Of a stretch of 39,868 bases of DNA, positions 30,764 through 36,758 are shown in pieces. The stretch covers positions 1-39,868 of the IMG/VR virus record IMGVR_UViG_3300028802_000467, one strand, 5' to 3'. Position numbers and translations under genes: made by a program. The DNA comes from a virus. Within the stretch, counting starts at the first letter, position 1. Every line of letters starts with the position of its first letter. The notes beneath the pieces are model-generated. The model made no database searches and was not told the DNA's origin. It saw nothing but the letters and a program-made list of their open reading frames with translations.

Positions 30764-30925
30764 ATGAACCCGAAGGTCAAGGTCCCCGCCATCGTCGGCA
30801 CGATCGCCTCGCTCACCTTGGCGGTCCTCGCCGGCGCCGGCACCATCCCGGAGCTGGCCCCGGTCTGCACCGCGGCGGCGACCGCCATCACCACCACGCT
30901 CGGCTACCTCACCCCCGCCGACTGA
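30764..30925 (+). CDS. Small membrane protein, possible second holin
   Basis: A 53-aa protein from ATG 30764 to TGA 30923-30925, with GAAAGG upstream. It starts MNPKVKVPAIVGTIASLTLA and has a hydrophobic helix to about residue 25 and a second, Ala/Thr-rich one (about 34-50) ending YLTPAD. Similar short PKVKVPAIVG-x-x-x-x-L proteins follow endolysins in actinobacterial phages, as I recall. Last gene before the main terminator, so likely a holin or holin partner. Confidence 0.72.
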   Translation: MNPKVKVPAIVGTIASLTLAVLAGAGTIPELAPVCTAAATAITTTLGYLTPAD

Positions 30926-30956
30926 GTCGCCTGCAACATCGTCCGGCGGTCGCCCA

Positions 30957-30995
30957 GCCCGTCGTCTCCCTCATCGGGGAGGCGACGGGCTTTTC
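30957..30995 (+). terminator. Strong intrinsic terminator ending the late operon
   Basis: A 14-bp stem pairs 30957-30970 (starting GCCCGTCG) with 30977-30990 (ending CGACGGGC), with a single G-U pair and a six-base loop, followed directly by TTTT. It lies 31 bases after the last lysis gene. No gene is seen from 30926 to 31145. Confidence 0.9.
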
Positions 30996-31107
30996 GTCGT
31001 TCTGGCCGGGGAAGCTCTACTGCGCGGCGGGGCGCTGTATGAGGGGAGGCGAGGCTGCACCCTCGGCCGGAAGGTTCCCCCGCCTCCCCCGGTTGAAGCG
31101 ATCTGAG

Positions 31108-31124
31108 TATAGAGTTGAAGTCAA
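31108..31124. promoter_or_regulatory. TGAAGTCA box 1 (TATAGAGTTGAAGTCAA)
   Basis: A 17-base element matching box 2 (31462-31478) at 16 positions. It contains the near-palindrome TTGA-AG-TCAA and a TATAGA that could be a -10. Flanking GGTTGAAG (31091) and GTCAACC/GGTTGAC arms (31120-31140) suggest extra half-sites. Likely an operator for the neighbouring XRE repressor. Confidence 0.6.
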
Positions 31125-31145
31125 CCCCAAGGTGGTTGACTCCCG

Positions 31146-31427
31146 CTAGCCCCCCGGTGGTCCACCCCGCCGGGGGGCCTTTTCTTTGGTCCCCTCCACG
31201 GCTTCCGCCCGATTGGCCACCTCGGCGACGGAGACGCCGAGCGCCGCGGCGACGCGCTTTATGCTCCCCCAGGTTGGGTTGGTGCGTCCGTTCTCCAGGC
31301 GGTTGATTCCAGTCAGGTGCATCCCGGTGCGCCGGGCGACCGCTTCCTGGCTGAGCCCCTTACCCTCGCGCAGCTCTCGTAGCGCTCGGCCCAGGGCAGG
31401 CTGCGGTTCTTTGCGGCGGGTGGACAT
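31146..31427 (-). CDS. XRE-family transcriptional regulator, probable phage repressor
   Basis: A 93-aa minus-strand protein with ATG at 31425-31427. The HTH is clear: LGRALRELREGKGLSQEAVA, then RRTGMHLTGINRLENGRTNP, a typical five-helix XRE domain over residues 13-70, followed by a short basic C-terminal tail whose codons overlap a terminator stem. It is too short to carry an autocleavage domain. TGAAGTCA boxes lie at both ends of the gene, and a partial one (GAAGTCAA, 31433-31440) lies just upstream of the start, consistent with autoregulation. It could hold lysogeny or act as a local regulator. Confidence 0.85.
   Translation of the reverse strand: MSTRRKEPQPALGRALRELREGKGLSQEAVARRTGMHLTGINRLENGRTNPTWGSIKRVAAALGVSVAEVANRAEAVEGTKEKAPRRGGPPGG
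31149..31187 (+). terminator. Intrinsic terminator, plus-strand orientation
   Basis: Nine-bp stem GCCCCCCGG (31149-31157) with CCGGGGGGC (31170-31178), then CTTTTCTTT. It overlaps the 3' end of the minus-strand XRE gene but has its T-run on the plus strand, so it stops rightward transcripts before they run antisense into the repressor. Confidence 0.8.
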
Positions 31428-31461
31428 CCGGCGAAGTCAATGCGCCTCCCGCATCGAGGTC

Positions 31462-31478
31462 TATAGCGTTGAAGTCAA
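31462..31478. promoter_or_regulatory. TGAAGTCA box 2 (TATAGCGTTGAAGTCAA)
   Basis: Matches box 1 at 16 of 17 positions. It lies between the XRE gene and the zinc-ribbon gene, upstream of the XRE start. On the minus strand a TATAGA (31465 to 31460) next to the box is a plausible -10 for the XRE gene. Confidence 0.65.
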
Positions 31479-31494
31479 GATACCGCGCGTCAGA

Positions 31495-31776
31495 TCAGTC
31501 ATCCCGCGGCCGGCCAGCCGCGGGATCGTCGCCGTTGGAGTCGCTCGTGAGCAACTGGGCGAGCAGCGACTTCGAGAGATCACTGGGGAGGTTCGGCCCC
31601 GGGATCGGTTTCGGACCCCGTTTGCGTGTGGGTGGTACGCCCCTCGGCGGTGCTGTAGTTCGGACCGGCTTTGTTTCGCAATAAGGCACGTGCAGACTCC
31701 TGGCAAAGTGCCAGGGCGGGAAGTTGAAGCGACTGCACCGGCCGCACCTGGGGCAGACGTACCAGACATCCGCCAT
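31495..31776 (-). CDS. Small zinc-ribbon protein
   Basis: A 93-aa minus-strand protein with ATG at 31774-31776. The N-terminus has a Cys cluster, MADVWYVCPRCGRCSRFNFP then a later HVPYCETK, suitable for one zinc ion; the rest is Pro/Arg-rich and probably disordered. I recognise no family. No ribosome site is visible, but a sigma70-like promoter (GTGACT, 17 bases, TACAGT) places transcription start at or next to the ATG, suggesting a leaderless mRNA. TGAAGTCA box 3 overlaps the -35. The gene probably belongs to the same regulon as the XRE repressor. Confidence 0.65.
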   Translation of the reverse strand: MADVWYVCPRCGRCSRFNFPPWHFARSLHVPYCETKPVRTTAPPRGVPPTRKRGPKPIPGPNLPSDLSKSLLAQLLTSDSNGDDPAAGRPRDD

Positions 31777-31782
31777 CGCTCG

Positions 31783-31811
31783 ACTGTAGCCAGAGGAAAG
31801 AGTGAAGTCAC
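31783..31811 (-). promoter_or_regulatory. Minus-strand promoter with overlapping TGAAGTCA box 3
   Basis: Read on the minus strand: -35 GTGACT (31811-31806), a 17-base spacer, -10 TACAGT (31788-31783), and six bases to the ATG at 31776. The palindrome GTGAAGTCAC (31802-31811, plus strand) covers the -35, so binding there should repress. Confidence 0.55.
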
Positions 31812-31993
31812 GGGCCGGGGTGGCACACCTGAGCCCCCAAAGATGGCCCCCGCCTCCTGGCCCAAATGTCCTTTGGTACGAGGGGGTCTAGCGGTATCGG
31901 CAATACGTCGATTTCAACCATCCCCGGCCTGGTAAGACGGGGGTGCAGGCCTTGCGAGGAGAGGCGTCTTCGTGCCAACGATGGTCGAGACCG

Positions 31994-32185
31994 ATGCCTC
32001 CCGAGAATCCCTTGCCCCGCCTGCGTGAAATCAGAGACCTCCAGAGATTGGCTCAGGAGCTGACTCCGGAGCGCGATCGGCTGATCCGCTTGGCCGCGGA
32101 CCTCGGTCATACACAGGGCGAGATCGCCGTCGCCACCGGCCTCGACCAGACTCGAATCGGCCAAATTGTCAGGAGCGGCTCCTGA
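31994..32185 (+). CDS. Small HTH protein
   Basis: A 63-aa protein. I choose ATG 31994 because the sequence upstream of it in frame is not protein-like; GTG 31943 is an alternative. The second half is a helix-turn-helix, LIRLAADLGHTQGEIAVATG then LDQTRIGQIVRSG, as in sigma-region-4-like or resolvase-like HTH proteins. The first half is a Leu/Arg-rich helix. Rightward orientation opposite to the two XRE genes suggests a role in regulation. RBS is weak. The 31777-31993 stretch upstream contains the divergent promoter region and no other gene. Confidence 0.65.
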   Translation: MPPENPLPRLREIRDLQRLAQELTPERDRLIRLAADLGHTQGEIAVATGLDQTRIGQIVRSGS

Positions 32186-32308
32186 CGGTTTCCAGGGGTT
32201 TCGCGGACACCCCGGTTAGGGTCAGCGACCTCCAATACACAAAGACCGTCCGAGCAATTGGCAGGGGCCGACCTCGGAGAAGTTACGAAGACAGGGGGGC
32301 CAGGGAAA

Positions 32309-32512
32309 TTGGCGGAGATCAAAGCACCGCTGGACGCTGCCGAGATCGAGCGGCGAGTGCGAGAAGGGATCGACGACCTGGCCTCGACGGCGCGGCGTCA
32401 TGCAGCCCGCCTGCCCGAGTCCTCAGAGTGGCACGGCTCGTTCTCCTACCTCGCTACTCGGCTGGAGGTGGGGGCAGTTCGTCCGCGATCTGACGCAGCT
32501 CCTCCGGGCTGA
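32309..32512 (+). CDS. Possible small hypothetical protein
   Basis: A TTG at 32309 begins LAEIKAPLDAAEIERRVREG followed by IDDLASTARRHAARLPES, a plausible helical protein of about 67 aa. An upstream TTG at 32258 is also in frame. Its 3' end overlaps the convergent XRE gene by about 59 bases. The stretch upstream (32186-32308) holds an imperfect inverted repeat around GGGGT/ACCCC and no clear gene. Low confidence. Confidence 0.4.
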   Translation: MAEIKAPLDAAEIERRVREGIDDLASTARRHAARLPESSEWHGSFSYLATRLEVGAVRPRSDAAPPG

Positions 32513-32735
32513 CCTCTTTGCTCCAGCCCTGCCAGCCATGCTCGAGGAACCACATCGGGACCCCGCAGGCCTCGGCGATCACTAGGAGTTCACCGCGCTT
32601 GATCGAGCGGTCACCCCGCTCAAGTCGGACCAAGGTGGCTTCGCTCATCTCAATCGCATCCGCAAAGTCTTTCCGGCCTTGAAAGCCAGCGTAGGAGCGC
32701 GCTGCTCGAATGCGCCGACCGATCTCCGCGAATTC
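32454..32735 (-). CDS. XRE-family regulator (second repressor-like protein)
   Basis: A minus-strand gene. I start it at GTG 32733-32735 (VEFAEIGRRIRAARSYAGFQ); an ATG at 32816 adds 27 codons that coincide with the operator and look non-conserved. The HTH follows: GRKDFADAIEMSEATLVRLE, then RGDRSIKRGELLVIAEACGV, a standard XRE domain. The C-terminus is Pro/Glu-rich. Divergent from the two small HTH genes at 32822 and 33091, it fits a CI-like partner in a lysis-lysogeny switch, although it lacks a peptidase domain. Confidence 0.82.
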   Translation of the reverse strand, partial: EFAEIGRRIRAARSYAGFQGRKDFADAIEMSEATLVRLERGDRSIKRGELLVIAEACGVPMWFLEHGWQGWSKEVSPEELRQIADELPPPPAE

Positions 32736-32765
32736 CACCGGAGGGAGCCTAGGCGCGATTCGTGG

Positions 32766-32816
32766 ATGAGATTCATCGAGGTTGACAGAACTACAATCAA
32801 TATGATTGAATCTCAT
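32766..32816. promoter_or_regulatory. Divergent operator/promoter of the early region
   Basis: Outer arms ATGAGATTCA (32766-32775) and TGAATCTCAT (32807-32816) are perfect inverse copies. Inside is a second palindrome, CAATCA-ATA-TGATTG (32794-32808), and a perfect -35 hexamer TTGACA (32782-32787) facing right. TATGAT at 32801 is the best -10-like hexamer, but only 13 bases away. The segment is AT-rich compared with its surroundings. Confidence 0.7.
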
Positions 32817-32821
32817 GCAGA

Positions 32822-33091
32822 GTGACAGGGACTCAACGAAAGACTCCGCGCAACATCCCCCTTCGTGCTCCGAATCTCCGCCTCAAACGGCGACGGTTTG
32901 AAGCAGGTCTTAGCCAGCGTCACCTCGCAGCGCTGGCTGGTCTGAATCCGGGAGTCGTTCAGCTGGCTGAGAAGGGGTGGATTCCGCACCCAGGGCATGC
33001 GCGGGCGATTCTTGACGTACTCGAGGCGAAGCTCGAGGAGGACGTCCGCTACATCGACCTTTGGCCCCTGCCAGGGGAAGCGCGGCGCTGA
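32822..33091 (+). CDS. Small XRE-like HTH protein (Cro-like position)
   Basis: An 89-aa protein starting at GTG 32822, six bases after the outer operator arm. HTH: LRLKRRRFEAGLSQRHLAAL, then AGLNPGVVQLAEKGWIPHPG. The N-terminus is basic. First rightward gene after the divergent operator, the place of Cro in lambdoid phages. No clear Shine-Dalgarno is visible. Its stop overlaps the next ATG (TGATG). Confidence 0.8.
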   Translation: MTGTQRKTPRNIPLRAPNLRLKRRRFEAGLSQRHLAALAGLNPGVVQLAEKGWIPHPGHARAILDVLEAKLEEDVRYIDLWPLPGEARR

Positions 33092-33300
33092 TGGTGCTCA
33101 TTTTCAACCTCAAGGTTGAGCGTCTCGAACGCGGCTTGACCCAAGGAGAAGCCGCGGATAAGGCAAAGGTCAACCAGAGCACCTGGTCCAGGGCCGAGCG
33201 AGGGTTTGCAATCTCTCCCGGAGAAGCGCGGAAGATCGCACGCTTTCTCAACAAGAAGCTGATCGAGATCTGGGACTTCGACGAGGCGGCCGCGGCCTGA
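33091..33300 (+). CDS. Small XRE-like HTH protein
   Basis: A 69-aa protein starting at ATG 33091 inside TGATG. It consists almost entirely of one HTH domain: LKVERLERGLTQGEAADKAK, then VNQSTWSRAERGFAISPGEA, ending ARFLNKKLIEIWDFDEAAAA. It is a sequence-diverged neighbour of the preceding HTH protein with the same domain order, perhaps an old duplication or a CII-like activator. It opens the gapless early gene block. Confidence 0.8.
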   Translation: MVLIFNLKVERLERGLTQGEAADKAKVNQSTWSRAERGFAISPGEARKIARFLNKKLIEIWDFDEAAAA

Positions 33301-33485
33301 TGCTCCTCTTGGCAGTCATCGGCCTAACCGCCATCGCCCACCTCTTCGCCGGCGTCTACCTCAACCACCGGCAGACCTGCCGGCGCCGCCTCCGCGCACG
33401 TCGGACCGCAGTCGCCGTAACCCTCCGTCGCCTCCAGTTCGCGGAGAACGTGAAGGCCATCGGCGGCTCAGGGGGTCGGTCGTGA
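33300..33485 (+). CDS. Small single-helix membrane protein
   Basis: A 61-aa protein starting at ATG 33300 (TGATG). The N-terminus is hydrophobic, LLLAVIGLTAIAHLFAGVYL (2-21), followed by an Arg-rich cytoplasmic-type tail (RRRLRARRTAVAVTLRR). The layout is an N-out/C-in membrane anchor. Function is unknown; superinfection exclusion is one possibility for such early-region membrane proteins but there is no specific evidence. Confidence 0.65.
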   Translation: MLLLAVIGLTAIAHLFAGVYLNHRQTCRRRLRARRTAVAVTLRRLQFAENVKAIGGSGGRS

Positions 33486-33757
33486 GCGCCCGTCGGTTCC
33501 GCAAGCGTCCCGTGGACGGCGACCTGGTCGACGCCATGCTCTACGACGGAGGCTTCGAGCTCGAGTTCCTGCTCCTCGACGAGCAAGTGCGGTTCGCCGG
33601 CGAAGGCACCGCCGCGATCTTAATCGAGACCCACAACGGGACCCGGAAGGCAACCGCCGATGTCGGCGACTGGATCCTTCGCCACCACGACGGCGGGGTC
33701 AGCGCGTGTAAGCCCGACGTCTTCGAGGACACCTACGAACAGGTGGGTGACGGATGA
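33482..33757 (+). CDS. Conserved phage hypothetical (RKKPV...CKPDxFExTYE family)
   Basis: A 91-aa protein starting at GTG 33482. It shows the well-known but uncharacterised phage pattern: N-terminal FRKRPVDGDLVDAML, a middle ILIETHNGTRKATADVGDWI, and the C-terminal CKPDVFEDTYEQV. Proteins of this type are spread through many temperate phages. No enzymatic motif is known to me. Overlaps its neighbours by four bases on both sides. Confidence 0.75.
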   Translation: MSARRFRKRPVDGDLVDAMLYDGGFELEFLLLDEQVRFAGEGTAAILIETHNGTRKATADVGDWILRHHDGGVSACKPDVFEDTYEQVGDG

Positions 33758-33981
33758 CCAAGGTCACGCTGATCGACGGGCCCTACGAGGGGCTCGAGCT
33801 GGAGATGGAACGTTCCGGCGCCGGACTCTACGTTGTCGGCGATCTCCCCGATGGCACCCCGATCGAGGGACGCGAGGCTTATTACCGGCCGACCCGCAAG
33901 CGGACTGAGTACCGGTTCAAGGGCTGGATTGGGGACGAGGAAATCATCCGGGTTCCGGTCCCAGGGAAGGCGGCAGCATGA
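33754..33981 (+). CDS. Small hypothetical protein
   Basis: A 75-aa protein starting at ATG 33754. The VTLIDGPYEGLELEMERSGA opening (a D-G-P-Y-x-G strand) and YYRPTRKRTEYRFKGW ending suggest a small beta domain similar to other short actinophage proteins that begin with a DGPLAG-like motif. No function can be given. Confidence 0.68.
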   Translation: MTKVTLIDGPYEGLELEMERSGAGLYVVGDLPDGTPIEGREAYYRPTRKRTEYRFKGWIGDEEIIRVPVPGKAAA

Positions 33982-34331
33982 CCACGGCCGCCGCGGAGAT
34001 CGCGTCTCTCGCCATCGGCGTCAGTCCCGCCGGCGCCGCCGAGATAACTGCCCCTCCAGCTAGGGACGCAGTCACCGACGACGAGCTCGCCTTCCTCCGC
34101 GCCGTCGAGCGGATCGCCGAGAAGGGACTACCGCCCCGCATCGCCGGCGACCTCCCCCGCTACTCCTGCAAGGGCAACCGCGTCGGCGTCCGCGACTCCC
34201 TCAACAACCGCTTCCTGATCCGCACCAACCGCCGGCACCTCAACGCCTTCGCCATCGAAGGCCCCTGGGAATTCCGGCTGACGGTCAAGGGCCGCGAGGT
34301 CCTGGCCGCCGCGAAGGAGGCGGGGCGCTGA
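33978..34331 (+). CDS. Hypothetical protein
   Basis: A 117-aa protein starting at ATG 33978 (ATGA overlap). It has an Ala/Pro-rich N-terminus, then VTDDELAFLRAVERIAEKGL, a basic middle with LNNRFLIRTNRRHLNAFAIE, and ends FRLTVKGREVLAAAKEAGR, which looks like the wing and last helix of a winged-helix protein. Possible DNA-binding protein, not assigned to a family. Confidence 0.68.
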   Translation: MTTAAAEIASLAIGVSPAGAAEITAPPARDAVTDDELAFLRAVERIAEKGLPPRIAGDLPRYSCKGNRVGVRDSLNNRFLIRTNRRHLNAFAIEGPWEFRLTVKGREVLAAAKEAGR

Positions 34332-34837
34332 TGTTCGAGCAGCTGCCGCCGCCCGAGTCGATGTACATGGTCCGCCGGGTCGACGCCGATCCCAAGGACG
34401 CCTGGATCCCGCTGAGCACTCCGCAGGTCGAGCAGTTCCAGCGCAACCCCCGGCACGTCGTCGTCGAGTACAAGCCGGCCGGCGACGAGGACGGCGCAGC
34501 GCTGATTGCGGCGGAGCGCAGGAGGCAGTCGAGCTGCGAGGGGTACGACACCAAGCATGACGACGAGCACTTGGAAGCCGACCTTGCAGCGGCCGCAATC
34601 GCCTACGCGATTCACGGATACCGCCGCGGTGCTGGGGACGACTGCGGGTGGGACGAGCGCGCTCTCGAATCGGCCTCGCTGGAGGACTGGTGGCCCTGGT
34701 GCGCCACGGAGTTCAAGCCGACCGGCGATCCGATCCGCGATCTGACTAAGGCCGGCGCACTCATCGCAGCGGAGATCGACCGCCTTCTTCGCCTTCCTAC
34801 CCAGCCCCACGGTTCGCAGGGAACGGAGGAGTCGTGA
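34331..34837 (+). CDS. Conserved phage hypothetical (IAAERxRQ...GALIAAEIDR family)
   Basis: A 168-aa protein starting at ATG 34331 (TGATG). The C-terminal two thirds show a common phage pattern: LIAAERRRQSSCEGYDTKHD, then LEADLAAAAIAYAIHGY, WWPWCATEFKPTGDPIRDL and KAGALIAAEIDRLLRL. Several phage and plasmid proteins share this helical, His/Asp-containing domain. I know no demonstrated role. The N-terminal 55 residues are specific to this protein. Confidence 0.72.
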   Translation: MFEQLPPPESMYMVRRVDADPKDAWIPLSTPQVEQFQRNPRHVVVEYKPAGDEDGAALIAAERRRQSSCEGYDTKHDDEHLEADLAAAAIAYAIHGYRRGAGDDCGWDERALESASLEDWWPWCATEFKPTGDPIRDLTKAGALIAAEIDRLLRLPTQPHGSQGTEES

Positions 34838-34992
34838 TCTCCGGGCTCGTGGGATTCGCGGCGCTGATCGCCGTACTGGCCATCGTCGTCAGCCCGTGGG
34901 TTGCCTTGGCACTCGGAGGCGGCGCCGTCTTGATCGCCCTGCTCGTCTGGCTCGAAGGTCGAGCCGAAAGGAAGGCGGCGGATCGTGCCTAA
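34834..34992 (+). CDS. 52-aa membrane protein
   Basis: GTG 34834 (GTGA overlap with the previous stop) to TAA 34990-34992. Two hydrophobic helices, GLVGFAALIAVLAIVVSPW and ALALGGGAVLIALLVWL, are followed by a short basic tail, EGRAERKAADRA. It overlaps the next start by eight bases. The chain of overlaps and the clean two-helix layout support a real gene. Function unknown; possibly an envelope-acting early protein. Confidence 0.62.
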   Translation: MISGLVGFAALIAVLAIVVSPWVALALGGGAVLIALLVWLEGRAERKAADRA

Positions 34993-35206
34993 GCCCGCCT
35001 CCGAATACGCGCTGCCCAAAGCCGGCATCAACCCCGTCGACTACCTGCGGTCCCAGGGGGCAATCGACGACTTCTGCGTTGGCTCCTTCGGCACCACGAC
35101 TTCGGATCCGGCTGAGCGGGAGCGGGTCGGAGCCGGGCTGCAGCTCATTGCCAACAACTTCCGGGTCGGCCAAGGGGACCTCATGAGCACCAGGAGGCGG
35201 CGCTAG
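34985..35206 (+). CDS. Small hypothetical protein
   Basis: A 73-aa protein starting at GTG 34985. No known motif. It begins PKPASEYALPKAGINPVDYL and ends in a short Arg cluster (STRRRR). An AGGAGG (35192-35197) inside its 3' end is the ribosome site of the next gene. Confidence 0.62.
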   Translation: MPKPASEYALPKAGINPVDYLRSQGAIDDFCVGSFGTTTSDPAERERVGAGLQLIANNFRVGQGDLMSTRRRR

Positions 35207-35791
35207 ATGCCGGTCACCGAAGCCGAGATGATCGACATCGTCTGCTCCCAGGTCGAGCCGCCGATAGCCGACCGGATCCGGGAGGTCGCCAAGACCCGGT
35301 CCAGCATGCACCCGAACTACTGGGCCAACGTCATGCTCCGCGAGTCCTGGTTCGTCGCCAACGGCAGCTACGACGAGTGGGACTGCATGTGCCGCGATAC
35401 CGGCAAGGACCCCGCCACCTTCGGCCCCGCCGATCCCGGCCACTTCAGTGCCGAACTCACTTTCCCCCCGGAGTGGACTAGGAGTCCGGTCTTCGAGAAG
35501 CCGCCGCGGGAGTCCGCCGTTGAGGAGCTCCGCGATGAGGACGGCAAATGCCGCGGGGCGATATTTGGCCTGCGCTTCGACGGCTGCCGTCTCTTCCTCG
35601 TCTCCTGGGGGCCGCAGGGCGGCGCCCGGTTCGCGCGGATCACCCGCGACACCGACTGGGCGCTCGAGGAGCGATTCGAAGGCGACCCGAGCGATGAGCT
35701 GAAGGAGACGGTCGACCGCGCGTGGCGCGATGGCCTCGCTCTACTGGCTGCGGCTGCGCAGGCTGCCCGCCGTGCCGGGGGACGGCGCTAG
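35207..35791 (+). CDS. Hypothetical protein
   Basis: A 194-aa protein starting at ATG 35207, directly after the previous stop and ten bases after AGGAGG, one of the few strong ribosome sites in this block. It contains several Cys and Trp (DEWDCMCRDTGKDP, GLRFDGCRLFLVSWGPQGGA) and an Ala-rich C-terminus. It may be a small two-domain alpha/beta protein. Not recognised. Confidence 0.68.
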   Translation: MPVTEAEMIDIVCSQVEPPIADRIREVAKTRSSMHPNYWANVMLRESWFVANGSYDEWDCMCRDTGKDPATFGPADPGHFSAELTFPPEWTRSPVFEKPPRESAVEELRDEDGKCRGAIFGLRFDGCRLFLVSWGPQGGARFARITRDTDWALEERFEGDPSDELKETVDRAWRDGLALLAAAAQAARRAGGRR

Positions 35792-36160
35792 ATGCCCGAA
35801 CGCCGGGACATCGCTGCGCTTGCTGCGGAGGTCGCCCCGACCGAGCGCGAGAGCTGGATCGAAGCCAACCTCTACCTCTCTGAGCAGCTGATCGCGACCG
35901 TACAGGCGGCGGGGGGCACGATTGATCTGCCGGGCGATTGGCAGGACCAGATCCAAGGCAAGGTTGTCTTCAGCGATCCGATGCCCGGTGGTGGTTGGCG
36001 ACTCACTGTGGTCGACAGGATCGAGGAGCTGAGCGAACGAGAGATTGGCAAGCTCGACCGCGCACTGGGAGTACACCGGGCGCGTGCCGCAAAGGTTCCG
36101 CCACCGCCGCCAAGGCGTAAAAGCAAGCGCCGGCGCGGACGTGGGAGGCGGAGTCGATGA
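35792..36160 (+). CDS. Hypothetical protein with basic tail
   Basis: A 122-aa protein starting at ATG 35792 with no gap to the preceding stop. Helical N-terminus (SWIEANLYLSEQLIATVQAA), a short beta part (GGWRLTVVDRI), then a Pro and Arg/Lys-rich tail (PPPPPRRKSKRRRGRGRRSR) that could bind nucleic acid. Family unknown. Confidence 0.65.
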   Translation: MPERRDIAALAAEVAPTERESWIEANLYLSEQLIATVQAAGGTIDLPGDWQDQIQGKVVFSDPMPGGGWRLTVVDRIEELSEREIGKLDRALGVHRARAAKVPPPPPRRKSKRRRGRGRRSR

Positions 36161-36507
36161 TCCGCCGGATCTGCGGGTATCGCCACTGCGCCGTCGACCT
36201 TGACGAGATCGGCAAGCGCCCCCAGGCGAAGTACTGCCACGACCAGCACCGGAGCCGCGAGCAGAAGCTGCGCGAACGAGATGCGGAGGAAGCAGCGCGC
36301 AAAGCGGCAAAACCGAACCGTACGGTTTCTGGCCGCACTAGGCGGCCGAATCGAAGGCGGTCCGGGACTACGCTTTCGGTGCAACCTGACGAGGTCCGCT
36401 TCGTTCGGTCGCTGCTACGCGGCGGGACTCCGGCCAAGCTGCCCGCTGAGCGCCGGCGGGCCCTCCGCTCGAAGCTCGACCACGCCGCCGAGAGGTTGGC
36501 CGCATGA
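36157..36507 (+). CDS. Zinc-finger-like hypothetical protein
   Basis: A 116-aa protein starting at ATG 36157. The N-terminus has the phage zinc-finger pattern ICGYRHCAVDLDEIGKRPQA followed by KYCHDQHRSR, i.e. C-x4-C ... Y-C-x-x-x-H. Then comes a very basic middle and a C-terminal helix pair, DEVRFVRSLLRGGTPAKLPA and ERRRALRSKLDHAAERL. It probably binds DNA or RNA. A perfect 12-bp palindrome AACCGTACGGTT lies inside its gene at 36316-36327. Confidence 0.68.
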   Translation: MIRRICGYRHCAVDLDEIGKRPQAKYCHDQHRSREQKLRERDAEEAARKAAKPNRTVSGRTRRPNRRRSGTTLSVQPDEVRFVRSLLRGGTPAKLPAERRRALRSKLDHAAERLAA

Positions 36508-36758
36508 CCGTGGTCGACGACAAAGGTCTCCGCTTCGCCCGCGAGCTCCGCAAGGCGATCAAGGCCCGCGAAGAGGATGCCGACCTCCTGGCGGCGCTCG
36601 ACGTCTACGACCGGGCGGTGACCCCGGCTGAGCGAATGGCGGCTGCCGAGTACGTCGTGCGCCACGGGATCGAAGCCGACAACCGCTACCTCGAAGCGAG
36701 GGGCAAGGCCTTCGTCCGCATGGCTCGGCCCGACCTCCTGCCGGAGTCCGAGCAATGA
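36504..36758 (+). CDS. Small helical hypothetical protein
   Basis: An 84-aa protein starting at ATG 36504 (ATGA). It is nearly all helical and charged: FARELRKAIKAREEDADLLA, then VTPAERMAAAEYVVRHGIEA. It directly precedes the replication initiator and may be its partner. Not recognised. Confidence 0.65.
   Translation: MTVVDDKGLRFARELRKAIKAREEDADLLAALDVYDRAVTPAERMAAAEYVVRHGIEADNRYLEARGKAFVRMARPDLLPESEQ

Noticed and set aside
31186-31935. Forward open frame of about 249 codons across the regulatory region
   Set aside because: It is antisense to the XRE and zinc-ribbon genes, which have recognisable domains; its own sequence shows no protein-like pattern. The antisense frame 31461-31865 was rejected in favour of the one with the CPRCGRC motif.
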